Source: Adenophora triphylla var. japonica (lineage: Eukaryota > Streptophyta > Magnoliopsida > Asterales > Campanulaceae). From it: a stretch of 64,000 nucleotides of DNA. Location: positions 124,001-188,000 of the forward strand of contig JAFEMH010001288.1 in assembly GCA_022495995.1 (NCBI GenBank). Reading direction: 5' to 3'. The notes below the pieces were generated by a model, which ran no database searches, was not told where the DNA came from, and worked only from the letters and a program-made list of their open reading frames with translations. Shown piece by piece: positions 1 through 11,085 of the stretch. The number at the start of each line of letters is the position of its first letter. The stretch's first letter is position 1. The position numbers and the translations under genes are program-made.

Positions 1-117
1 ATCTGAAAATTCAAGACTACCTAAGCTTCGCCAATACACCATTCAGAGAAGTTAGGAACTCTCAAAAGTAAATATCCAGCTTTTCTAATTTTTATCTTTT
101 CGATTTGGAATCATTCA

Positions 118-712
118 CGCACGGCAATTAGGCCGGCACTGCTTTACGGCACCGAACGTTGGACCGTGAAACAGTGTCACGTGCATAAGATGAATGTAGG
201 GGAGATGCGTATGCTTCGATGGATGTGCGGTCATACAAGAAATGATTGATTGGGGAATGAGGTGATCAGAGGTAAAGTGGGAGTTGCACCCATTGAGGAT
301 AAAATGAGAAAAAATCGTCTAAGGTGGTTTGGGCATGTGAGAAGGAGACCGAGTGATGCACCGGTTAGGAGGCCGGAACAGTGGGGAAATGATAAAATGG
401 CGAGGGGTAGGGGAAGACCCAAACAAACTTGGATTAGAGTGATTGAAAATGATACGAGTTTACTTGGAGTGGATGAAAGTACGATGTTGAAGAGGCAGGA
501 GTGGAGGGCAAAAATCCATGTGGGGGGTTGATTTTTTTTATTTTTTTTTATTTTTTTATTTTTTTTTTTATTTTATTGTTTTTTTATTATTATTTTTTTT
601 ATTATTTTTTTTTATTTATTTATTTATTAATTTGTTTTTTCACGATGACCTATGAGGATTCATTTTAGCCGACCCCAAATTATTTTGGGACTAAGGCTTT
701 GTTGTTGTTGTT
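118..712 (+). mobile_element. 5'-truncated RTE-type LINE insertion
   Basis: This is the 3' end of a non-LTR retrotransposon. The reading frame at 250-531 ends in the conserved reverse-transcriptase tail ([22 protein letters not shown]). An AT-rich 3' UTR follows, then the typical plant terminus GACCCCAAATTATTTTGGGAC and a (GTT)n tail. It is bounded by a 16 bp target-site duplication, GATTTGGAATCATTCA, at 102-117 and 713-728, so both ends are exact. It lies downstream of the last visible SMC1 exon, in the opposite orientation, probably inside an SMC1 intron. It encodes no complete protein. Confidence 0.9.
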
Positions 713-728
713 GATTTGGAATCATTCA

Positions 729-999
729 ATGAGGATAAGCATAATGTTGTCAACCCAATGAGGCATATCTGAGGATTGTCACAGGGTGAGTGTTCGTGTC
801 TACGAGCATTACAATGATATTGTATCCTGAACCAGCAAACCCCTCACACCTGGCTAGCCTTGCACTCCCATTTGCAATAGAATTTCTTATCCTTTCACAC
901 ATTTTCATTGCAAACAGTAACTCAGGCCAGTTAAGCTGAAAATAAAGCTAGTAAAATACAAAAGACGACGGTTTATAAGAAAACAGAAATAAATGGTAC
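729..999. other. Probable SMC1 intron, no exon recognised
   Basis: The sequence between the LINE and the last visible SMC1 exon is AT-rich. It contains no match to the expected next SMC1 coding segment (the residues after ...VKNKR, leading into the C-terminal ATPase lobe). The intron therefore probably continues past position 1, and the remaining SMC1 exons lie outside the window. Confidence 0.6.
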
Positions 1000-3900
1000 C
1001 TTTTATTCTTCACCGCATTGAACTTGCTGGCAACTTGTTTCTCTTCATCCCTAGCCTCTTCAAATTCTTTAGTGACTTCTCTTTCTCTCTCTTGCAAGGC
1101 CGCGTATTGATCTAAAGCTTTCAAGTTTGGAGCCGTTTTTTCAATATCTGACACTATTTTGCCAATCTTTTGCTTAAATTCCACTTCAATCTTCTCCCGA
1201 TCTGCAGGTCTCAAGTTCTGCTGATGAGATCTACTAAGTTGACTGAAATCAAAAACAGGGCCTTGTGTAGAATCAATATCCATTGGGTCAGGTACAATGG
1301 GAAGGCTAATCTGCTCTAGCTCACAGCTCTCAATTATATCTCTTTTGCGCGAATTCAACTGTTCAATTTGTGTTTCCTGCAAATCCAGAGCACTAAATCC
1401 TGTTAGACAACTCTGGGGTAATAATACTTTGCAAAGCCTGAAATTCGTGTTGAGTCAGAATTAAATTAAATTAAATTTAAGCACTCAACAAACCTTAACA
1501 CTTATTTGGCGATTATGCTTCGTTATGTTTGTAGTAGCAGCGGAAATCTTTTTTTGCCACTCCTCTATGTCCTTCCCACACCGTTCTGATTGGGACTTCC
1601 ACTCTACAAAGAGGACAAGGGACATGTCTCAAGTAGGCATCAACTAATTTAAACAATAAAAAGGCTCAAAGTGGTACCACAAGAAGCATGCAATTAAAAC
1701 AGTGACAAATTTCAAGGGAGCAATTCACAAAAAAAATCCGAACATGAAGAATATAAGTAGCTGAAGACTGAAGTAGCCAAAGAATGAAAAGTTGTTCTCA
1801 TCATTTTCATCATTTCTAACCACCTCTAATTAGCTGTTATACTAACAACATGTAAACTCAATAACTCAGATTAACACTGCAGAATACTTTTAAGCTGAAA
1901 TCATACCCTGAACTTCTTCCTTCCACTGATCAATCTCATGAATAGCATCCTCTGTCAGTGACTTAAGTTCTCTTTCTCTCACCTCAACCTGGTCCAAAGC
2001 ATTTTTCAGCTCTTCAAGTGAAGATTCCAACTTAGCAATGCGTGATCCCATGTCCCGCTTGTGTTCATATTCCAACCTAATAAATAAATATAGAGGATTG
2101 AAAACTGTTAATTCGAGTATTAAATACCATATCGGGCAAGGATTATCTTTGCGAATGAAAAAATGATGCAGAAACAATAAACTACATCCAGAAATCTCAG
2201 TCAAAATCATTTTGACGAAGGTAAGAACATTTATCACCAAGGTTATACATACTGGTACTTCAGCTTTGACTGCTGATTACGCAGGCTAAACCTTTCCTCA
2301 GCCATCTGCTGAGCAGCTGCAAGCTGGTTTTCTTCGTACTCGCGAATGCTTTCTACTCCAACAGACTCGCTGAATCTTTTGTAGATTTGATCTACAATAC
2401 GGTTGATCTTTGTCTCTAAAGAAGCTATCAATTCATTCCTTGAAGAAATAGCTTCACCTTTCTGTGAATATAACCAAGTGTATTGAAGTCAGTTATCTGT
2501 ATATCAAAAAAAAAAAGTTTAGACTGAGAATTCGGTTGTGAAGCACCTTTAGAAGATCGGGTTCCATGCGACCGATTTCGTTTTTAATGTTATCCTTTTC
2601 CAGCTTCAATTTTGAAAGTTTTTCCTCGATACTTTTCTGCAATGCACGAGTAAGATAACTGATCATCAAATGACAAACTCCCAACAAATAAAAGCTCAAG
2701 TTTCTGACTGATATCATATGCACAATTATATTTCACACATCTCAACAAGTACTCTATCAGAAACCTTGAGACAGAAGAGCAGTATAGCCTCTCGGGCCTC
2801 TGGGCAGATAGAAAGTCTGACCAAACCTTCAGGTTTTTGTCAATATGTCTATAAAGAAAGAATGTTTGTTTATAAGTATCAGAGATCACCTGTTCTGTCA
2901 GAGACTTCCCCTACATGTCAACCAGACTCATTAATCAGCTCTACTTCTGCTCTAACTGATAATACAATTATTGAAATGACATCCCAAATGTCATTATGAC
3001 AAATTACTTTAATAAACACTCTCAGTACTCATTAACATTAATTTCATTCCTGGTATTTTAACAAGTTATTTCTCACCAAGTCTAGAAGAAACTCATGAAG
3101 AAATGGGAAAATAGAGCCTAAATAACCTTTTCAATCTCTGCATACTGAATTTTCTTCTCAATGCCACTAATTTTCCCAGATGTTTCAGACTCCTTTAGCT
3201 GCATCTCTCTTACTGAGCCAAGCTCTTCCAATTCTGCCTCCAACCCTTCTTTTTTCTTTTTAAGACCTACAAAATAGAAAGAATAAATGATGTGAAAAGT
3301 CACAATAAAATTAAGAAAAGGAAGATCAATCATCACTTTTGATACCTTCAATCTTTTTATCATCCCATTTATGTGACCTTGCTTCCATTCCGCCACTTGT
3401 ACCACCAGTCATGGTACCAGCTTTCGTCAATAGAATCCCGTCAACAGTCACAACTACAAGCAGATTATAAAGCGACTTTAAAGACGATCTCAACTATAGG
3501 TAATTCAATAGGAAAAAAGATATATCTACTGGTTTACCTTTATATCTCTCTCCGCTCCAACTCAGATGCTTAGCTTCATCAAGATCATCACAAACTAGGG
3601 TATTCCCAACAGCAAACAAAATAGCCTTATCCAAGGCTGGATCAAATGTGTGAATGTTAAGTGTACAATTGCATATTCTTTGGATTGGGACAGCATATAA
3701 TCTCATTGAAAAAAAGTGATGACTATTTCCGAGAAGAAAAGGTACATCAATATGAGAATAATTTAATCAATACAACGCACATCTGGCTGATGTTGTATAT
3801 AAACAGTGGAAGACCTCAAACAACCTCCCCCACCCCAAATGCCACCCCCCGTGGAGGGATATGTACTAGAAAACAAAGGTTACTTTAGTTCCTTAAAAAA

Positions 3901-6900
3901 AAGGTTACTCTAGTATTAAGAGTTTTGTTCCCCTGAAAAAGGATATTGTATCACGTCAAAGATGAGTTTTGCAGTTCCACCTAAGCTACGCAACTTCTCA
4001 AAGACCGGCTTTACACGGACTGATTGAAGGGGAATAAAAGTCTGAGGAGGAAGCCTTTGTTCCTTCAAATACTGTAGAAAAGAACCAAATAAACCATTGA
4101 TTCATGCCAAACATTCACTTTGGGTTAATAATGGGACGCAGTTCAAAATCAAAAACACATTTCATAGTCACACGTGGATGAGGTTCAAGTAACTTCTGCA
4201 TTTCGACTCTAAAGCAGGCAGTAACTCAAAAAAATCCAAGTCCAACAGTCTATAAAATCGAACCAGATACAGAAGCTATTACATCACAGTAGAACATATG
4301 CATTTATTATCAAGAAAATTGTATATGGTATCCAATTTCAGCCAAGGATTCTCAATAATCATGTGGCTTGGACAAGAGGACTCCATTTCAAGTGGCATAT
4401 TTCACACCTAAACTAACAGATAATTAGAATTTTTATGTTAAATAATACCATTACATTTATTAAACAAAATTCTTATTTCTTATTTTTGTCTAAACAGAAA
4501 AATACAAACGAATTTCGTTACAATTTCATATCTAAAATGTACTTTGAACCTTTTTTCAGTGATAAAATTCAAGGGACAAAAAGAAGACACATGTCAGCTT
4601 TTGAGAAACCTTTCTACTTGAAAAGAAGGAACGGTAGGGTTTAGTGAGGTTTGGGTACTTAACTCTACCAACTTGGTCCATTCCAATATATTTTTTCCAA
4701 AGATTCCTCATTCCACAAACAAACGCCCCATCTCAATGTCACAAGCTGATGAACGCATCAGTCATCATTGATTAACACTAAAACTACTCAAGGTAGATAG
4801 CTCTTTGTGGTTTAAATCTAAGCAACCTAACCCCAAATTTAGTTTTATTTTTAGAAAAGGTCGAAGAGAATATACTAGATATAAATATTGGTACGCCTTT
4901 GCAGTTTCCACAATGTTTCTTTTCAATGAGATTGCCAGCCAAAACTCTCTTAACTTACTATATTAGTACACTTTTCAAAACAAGATTAACGTAAAATCTG
5001 ATCGAAAGCAAATAGAACAAGAATCTCAAGCACATATATAAGCATATATAATGCATAGTTGTCCTGATTAGGAGCAGGAGACTCTGAAAAAGGCTAAGAT
5101 CCCATACATAAGCAGTAAGATTTAAAATTCAGCTGAGGCATCCATCTTCTAGAAAATACGAGAGGATGAAGCCCTAGTCAAACAGCAAGAATCAAGGTAG
5201 TAGCAAAAGTGGTTCAGTAAATTATGTTTACCTTGATGCATTCCTTTCCTGTCTGTTCGTCATCAACTACTACTGCATCCATAAACCTTCCCATAGCAAC
5301 AGTAACAGCAAGATTATACTTCTTTTGTGTTGGCCTACAAAGCTCAGTCATACGACCATGAACACCCGGAAAGAGGCGTTTAAGGGTCTCAATTGCTTGG
5401 GAAAATTTTGCATCCCTCTCATTTTCATGTCTGTCTGCCTTTAACTCACGTAGTTGATTTTCTATTTCACTTATCTTTGCCTTCAGCATTTCGTGCTTTC
5501 CTCTGCATAAAATGAGTATCAATAAATGAATAAACTATCTTGGGTGGAGACTGAAGAACAAGACTAAGCGTGGACAAGGAAAGGGATATGAATTCCTAAA
5601 TGACCTGCCTAGACCTTTCTACTTAAGAAATTAGCAGAGGCAGGAAAGATTAATGAACTGGTTGAAACAAGAAACAATTTAGAGAATCAGGCTTGCTAAC
5701 CTGGAATCTCCTAATCTCTTCTTCATGTCAGTCTGTTCCTTCCTCAGTTTGGTGAGCTCTTCATTGTGTTTTCCAATGGCATCACGAATCTTCTTCAGTC
5801 TTGCTTGCATTTGTTTCTCCTGTGACTCTAGCTCTTGCTTCCGACTTCTCAACTGCTGAAGGTTTTCCTCCAAATTCTTTTGGGCTTCAATATCAGCATG
5901 CTGTTGCCTATCTAGAACCTCTTTCTCATCCCTTAACTTGCCAGTTTTTGTTGCAGCTTCCTCTTTACTGCAAGACAAAATTTCCAGTGAGAATTTATAG
6001 GGCTACGCTGAAGACGTTTCACACTCAAGTCATTTAGTAAGTGGACTACGCACAAAATTCTTCATGCCTACACAATATGCACGTGCATCCGGGGATGTCT
6101 AGGAAGTAGCTGTGGAGACAAAAATATGAGTGAAGACCATACAACATGTAATTCTCTAAAGAAGTTCAAGACATTCAGTGAAACAGGCCACCTTAACAAA
6201 GACGATGGCTACACTGCTGTAAAAATAACAATTTCGCATCCAGCATCCAATTCCACATCTAGTTTCTCTCGTGAAATATATACTAAACTTACTACTGAAG
6301 TTCTCATTGTGTTTCACCTATGGATATAGGTGTTTCACCTATGGATATAGGTTAAACATAAGCTTGGTTTTTGTATCGAACATCCTTTTGGGATAGGATT
6401 ATATAATTCTATTCCTAGCTTACCAGAAGTAAAACACGAGAAATTTCTGTAGGCAAGTACAAAACCCAAAACCAGATATGAGGAAAAACTTCCTTTACTG
6501 AGACAAATAACAATTAAAAGAGAAAAATCTGGAATAAATCTTACTGCTGGTACAGGATAGAAAAGGATATGATCTGAGATAAGTTATCTATTGTAGAAGT
6601 TTGACAAGATAAGTAAGAAAATGTCTTACATGCGGTTATATGTCTCCAACTGACTGTCAGCTAACTTAAGTCTTCCCCCATCATCTTGAACCCTTTCTTG
6701 CAAGTCATCAAGTTGCTGGTTGAGATCCCTCAAATCATTCTGCAGCTTCTTTATTTCATTCATGTGCTTTTTCTTCTCTTCTTTCTTTTTATCAAGCTCT
6801 TTACCAGTACTTTTAATTCTTGAGCTTAAGCGAGATTTCTCTTCCTTTAGCTTTAGAAGCTCAGGTTGCTATGAAACAGGAAATACCACTGTCAATAATC

Positions 6901-9900
6901 AGCAAGTTTTATACCGTTGGAAAATGTGAAGTCACCAACAAAACAAAATTCACAGAAAAACATGTGCTCATGACTGAGACTGTGGGGGGGCTCACACTGC
7001 ACTTGCTATGTCTCTTATATGTGCACAACTTTTACAACTCATATCAACTTTAACTCATAGGAGACATACACAGGAAAACTAGCATTCTGGCTTTAAGGGA
7101 AGATGATTGAGGAGATAAACTCATACTCCGAGATACAGCAACCCACTTGATACCAAATAAGACAATAATCATATTCATATATCAATATTACTTATAATAA
7201 TACCAAAAATAATTATTATTATATCGAATTGTTGATTTTTTATTATGTTTGGTCTCAGCAAAAGTGTCCTAATTGGTGAGATAATAATAATATAATGCGA
7301 CTACATGAGTAAAATGAAGATATTATGGTATTTTAGAGATATTTTCGTTGCATTTTCATTTATGTTTTTCTAAATTAAATCTAAAAGCGTAGTTCCATTA
7401 AATCCAAATCAAACACGAGCGATTGACCGGAGTCACTCCAATTCCAAAACCCATGAGAACGAATTCCTATTAACCATTCCATTCCTCCCGTTTAAATTCT
7501 GCAAACCAAACGCCATTATGATCATAACTAAATGAGCATTAACCCTCCACAATTAATCCAACAAAAAAATACAATGGAGTTGATTCACTAATCACATTTA
7601 AACTTTATACCTTTTCATACAACTCTTGATCATAGCATTCATTGTTCTCAAAAGATTACAACAACAACAAAGCCTTAGTCCCAAAATGATTTGGGTAAGC
7701 TAACATGAATCGTCATATGAAAACGTCAATTGAAAAAAAATGAAGAAATAAGGAATATGTGGGAAGAAAATTTGGAAAAAAAAAAAAAAAAAGGAATAAA
7801 ATATCAAACCCTATCATCCAAAGATTATCCCATAATAATGTCTCTCACACTCTTTCCCTCAATGCCATCAACTTGTTTCAATTAACCTCTCGGACAATGT
7901 TGGGGTTGGGCTCTAACCAACTTGCCGCATATGCCTCACATGCATCATGAGAAGTCAATCATATGCATACATACCCGAAATTCCCAAATTTTTATTGTAT
8001 AGAGAAGTGGTTTTAAGTCAAACAAGGATATCAATATTCACAAAAGTATGCCTAATGAAGATGTTGCTTGGAAAACACCAAATGAAGCACATTATGTTTA
8101 AATATGATAAAATATAATTAGATAAAAAGGACTTTGCAAAGCCAAGTAAAGAGAGGGACTCACACTCTTATCAATTTTATTTTTTTTCTCGGCAATCTTT
8201 TTTTCGCGTTGAGCTACCTCCTTTAGATATTTGGACTGCTCTTTCGTCTTTTTGCTTTCTTCACTTTGATAATCAGATACTTCTTTCACAATTTCTTCAA
8301 GGCTTCTCTTTTCAGCTTCAATGTCCTCACTAGCTTTTTCAATATCATTTTCTATGTTAAATAACTGCCACAAGAAGTGTTCCTTCTTCAATGATTTCTG
8401 CAATATGGGAGACAGAAATGAGCAATCTGACAGAAAGATAATCACGTGATCAGTCAAGCTTTCAAAGATGAGCTGGAAAATTGCATCAAGCTACTAAGCT
8501 CTCAACCCAAAGTTAAGAAAAATTATAAAATTCCAGCCTTGATATTTCTGTTTTCATATCAAATGCGGTCTGGTAGGCAAGTGAATTTCCCAGTAGTATC
8601 TGATTGTGCAAATGAGCTAATAGTTAATAGAATTTGAATTGGAACGTAAGAAAGTAATGCTTCATACCAACTGTTCTTGGAGGCGAATGTGCTTCTCGGC
8701 CTCTTCTTTTTGTTCTTTCTTCTGCTTCCTCTCCATCACAACAGTCCTTTTCTTCTGATAAATAAGTGCCGACTTTTCTTCAGCACTGGCTTTTTTCTCC
8801 TCCAGATCCTCATACAGATTCTTTTCTTCATCTGAACCAGATATTTGCTCAAGAAGTGCAGTAAGTTCTTTTGGATTCTTAGATGCAATAGACTCCACAT
8901 CACCCTACATGATAAAATTTCATCCAAATATTGTGAAAGGCAATCTACCACTGTTCAGTTGAAACACACATTATGACAACGTCAAAAAGGGGGTGTATAA
9001 ATCAAGTCATTAGCACAAAGTATATGTATATATGTTTATATAGACAATTAGAAGTTAATGAAGAGGGAACAATTTATCTCAGCAGATATTGCGACCTTAC
9101 CACAGTCGCATTACATACCTTGAGCCAAATGTCCTATAACTTTTCTTATTTAATCACCTCTACACATATATCTAGTTTCTACCAATTCTTTCCTATTAAA
9201 CACTAACATTAACAAGTTCCTGCTACTTCTTTTACCCTATCATAAAGAGATCATCTTAAAATACAATTACAACTTAAAACTTGAGATCAGATTAATAATT
9301 AAGACCAACTTTTCAGGAAATAAGCACTTAAGAAGTTTAATATTTCCAAGGAGTGGCCAAATCAGAACTTATTTCTCAATTTAAACAATTTCTTCTGGGA
9401 ATCGGTTAGAAACAGAAACACCAACTAACATTGTATTGGCCAATTGAATCCATTTTCACAGATTCATTTGGTTCAGGTTCAAGATCATCAGTCAAACCAT
9501 ACTCACTTGAGCTCAAAAGTAAAACACACAAATTTAAACCAATGTCAAAACAGAAAAGGAGCAAGTAAATAGTTCCTAACACCAACCTGAAAAACGAGAA
9601 AATTCCGCGCCTTCACCAGAATCCCAAGCGACTTCAACTTAGCAGTGTAATCATCCCAATTCACAGGTTTCCCATCAATCCGATACTCACTCCCACCCGC
9701 ACCAGTAATAGTACGGGTAAAGTGGAGCTCCGACCCATCACCAAGCTGATAAACCAGCCTAACAAACGCCCTTCGTCCCTTTTGCTCCTTCTCCTTGTCG
9801 TCAAAGGCATAAATCAAGTCCTTCAACTGTGCTCCTCTGAGTTGACCTGTCCGTACACCAAGTACGAAGCTGATGGCGTCCATGAGGTTGGACTTTCCGG

Positions 9901-10024
9901 AGCCATTAGGGCCAATAATTGCAGTGAAATCATAGAATGGGCCGATTGTTTGGTGGCCTTTGTATGATTTGAAGTTCTCGAGCTCGATTCGGAGAATTTT
10001 TCCCGGCGAAGGTAACGACGGCAT
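1000..10024 (-). CDS. SMC1: SMC1 cohesin ATPase subunit (3' end off the window)
   Basis: SMC1 pairs with SMC3 to form the cohesin ring for sister-chromatid cohesion and DNA repair. Exons, in coding order: 9587-10024, 8668-8904, 8164-8397, 6630-6868, 5701-5967, 5232-5502, 3947-4071, 3538-3647, 3346-3453, 3127-3266, 2547-2636, 2253-2461, 1907-2076, 1494-1603, 1000-1376. All phases join without a stop, giving about 1,041 residues. The start is the first ATG of exon 1 (MPSLPSPGK); the codons just upstream lack another ATG. Walker [10 protein letters not shown], is at residues 38-46. Coiled coil follows, then the hinge at about 515-680 (from [12 protein letters not shown] through [11 protein letters not shown]), then the return coiled coil. 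The signature motif, Walker B and about 175 residues are missing because the gene runs off the left edge. The exon 7-8 intron is U12-type. Introns carry LINE fragments. The product is nuclear. Confidence 0.96.
3648..3946 (-). other. U12-type AT-AC intron in SMC1
   Basis: On the minus strand the intron begins ATATCCTTTTTC, matching the minor-spliceosome 5' splice site, and ends AC. A CTTAAC branch-site-like motif lies about 10 nt before the end. Only this boundary joins the frame correctly: CA plus A gives Q, continuing as F-D-P, where SMC1 proteins have ...DVIQFDP. There is no usable GT-AG alternative at this exon end. All other SMC1 introns here are GT-AG. Confidence 0.85.
7656..7740 (-). 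mobile_element. 3' tail of a second RTE-type LINE in an SMC1 intron
   Basis: The plus strand reads ACAACAACAACAAAGCC followed by AGTCCCAAAATGATTTGGG, which is the reverse complement of the LINE terminus seen at 660-712, including its (GTT)n tail. The element is therefore on the minus strand with its 3' end near 7656, in the large intron between SMC1 exons 3 and 4. The 5' limit is not clear; it could reach about 7970. I found no coding sequence and no convincing target-site duplication. Confidence 0.7.
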
Positions 10025-10270
10025 GGTAATTGACACTAAGAAAACCCTAGATTATGGTTTTACTTTTTGGTTAGAAATAAGATTAGTGAGAAAGGATTTG
10101 GGGATTCTTTTGGGTGCGGATGGCGGGAGACGAGATTTGGGAGGATAATTTTAGGGGTTTTTGGAGGGAGGGTAAGGAAATTCCATTTTTCAGTAGTTGA
10201 AGAGAGAGAGAGAGAGAGATATGGGAGGGAAGAAGGGAATTTTCAGCTTTGTGATAGAGTCTAGCGGAAT
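10025..10270 (-). promoter_or_regulatory. SMC1 5' flank / probable 5' UTR with GA tract
   Basis: The sequence immediately upstream of the SMC1 ATG is short and G-rich on the plus strand (so C/T-rich in the sense direction). It contains a (GA)n tract at about 10200-10220, which reads as a CT-rich 5' leader in the SMC1 direction. CT tracts are common in plant 5' UTRs. No TATA box was identified with confidence. Confidence 0.4.
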
Positions 10271-11085
10271 GGAGTTGGGGTACGTTTTTTGATCGTTGGA
10301 TTCATCTGATCAAGAATTGCCGCCCATCCAAGGGTTGATGATTGAGAGTTTTTAAATTGCATCTGTAATTTCTCAAAAAATAAGTGTTATTTTTCAAAAT
10401 AACAAAGTAGTTGTTTAAAAAAAAAACACTTGCCAAAAGGACTTGTGTCCAATTGGTATCTTGATCTTGAGCATTTTTAAGTCTCTCTCTCGTAGATCCG
10501 CCATAAAGTTTTGAATTCAATATCCCCTTCTATCTAGATTTAGATAGAATTTATATTAGGTGGTTAAAAATTTCAAAAAAAAAAAAAAGCACTTCATTTT
10601 GCATAATTTCAGCATTTCACCATGTTATATTAGCAAAAGCAAATATAGTACTAGTATTTTGTAACTAAATTATTTACAACTTTAAGGTAAATAATATTTT
10701 CTCATACAAAAAATAAATATCCTTCTTTTCATATCTCATAATAAATATAATATTTTTTGTATGTTCCAAAATAAATGTTGCATTTCTATATATATAAGAA
10801 AAGAATTTTAGTGCAATTTTACCATTATATAACCAATATACAAATAAGTAAGTTCTTGCTTCTTTTTTTTATAGTTAAAATTGACACTTTACCTATAAAA
10901 CCAAAAAAAAAAACAAGGATATAAATACACCCTCTTCACTCCAGAAAGTCTTTGACAGATAAATAAATAATTACAACTCAACGAATAAATAAATAATCAG
11001 TATGCTAATAAACAGCTGATCCTGAATTTATCACATAAATAAAAATTAAAGTTCTTACAAACTGCATATGGTAACTAATATTCCC
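10271..11085. other. Intergenic, SMC1 start to TOL2 end
   Basis: AT-rich spacer between the 5' end of SMC1 and the 3' end of the TOL gene, both transcribed leftward. It contains degenerate MITE-like fragments (10680-10800) and several A/T runs. No gene was recognised. Confidence 0.5.

Noticed and set aside
250..531. 93-residue open frame as a host gene
   Set aside because: It is the C-terminal tail of a LINE reverse transcriptase, inside an element with defined target duplications.
2590..2889. Extra SMC1 exon in the 2637-3126 interval
   Set aside because: Exons 10 and 11 join in phase and in family sequence without it; the frame has no SMC similarity outside exon 11.
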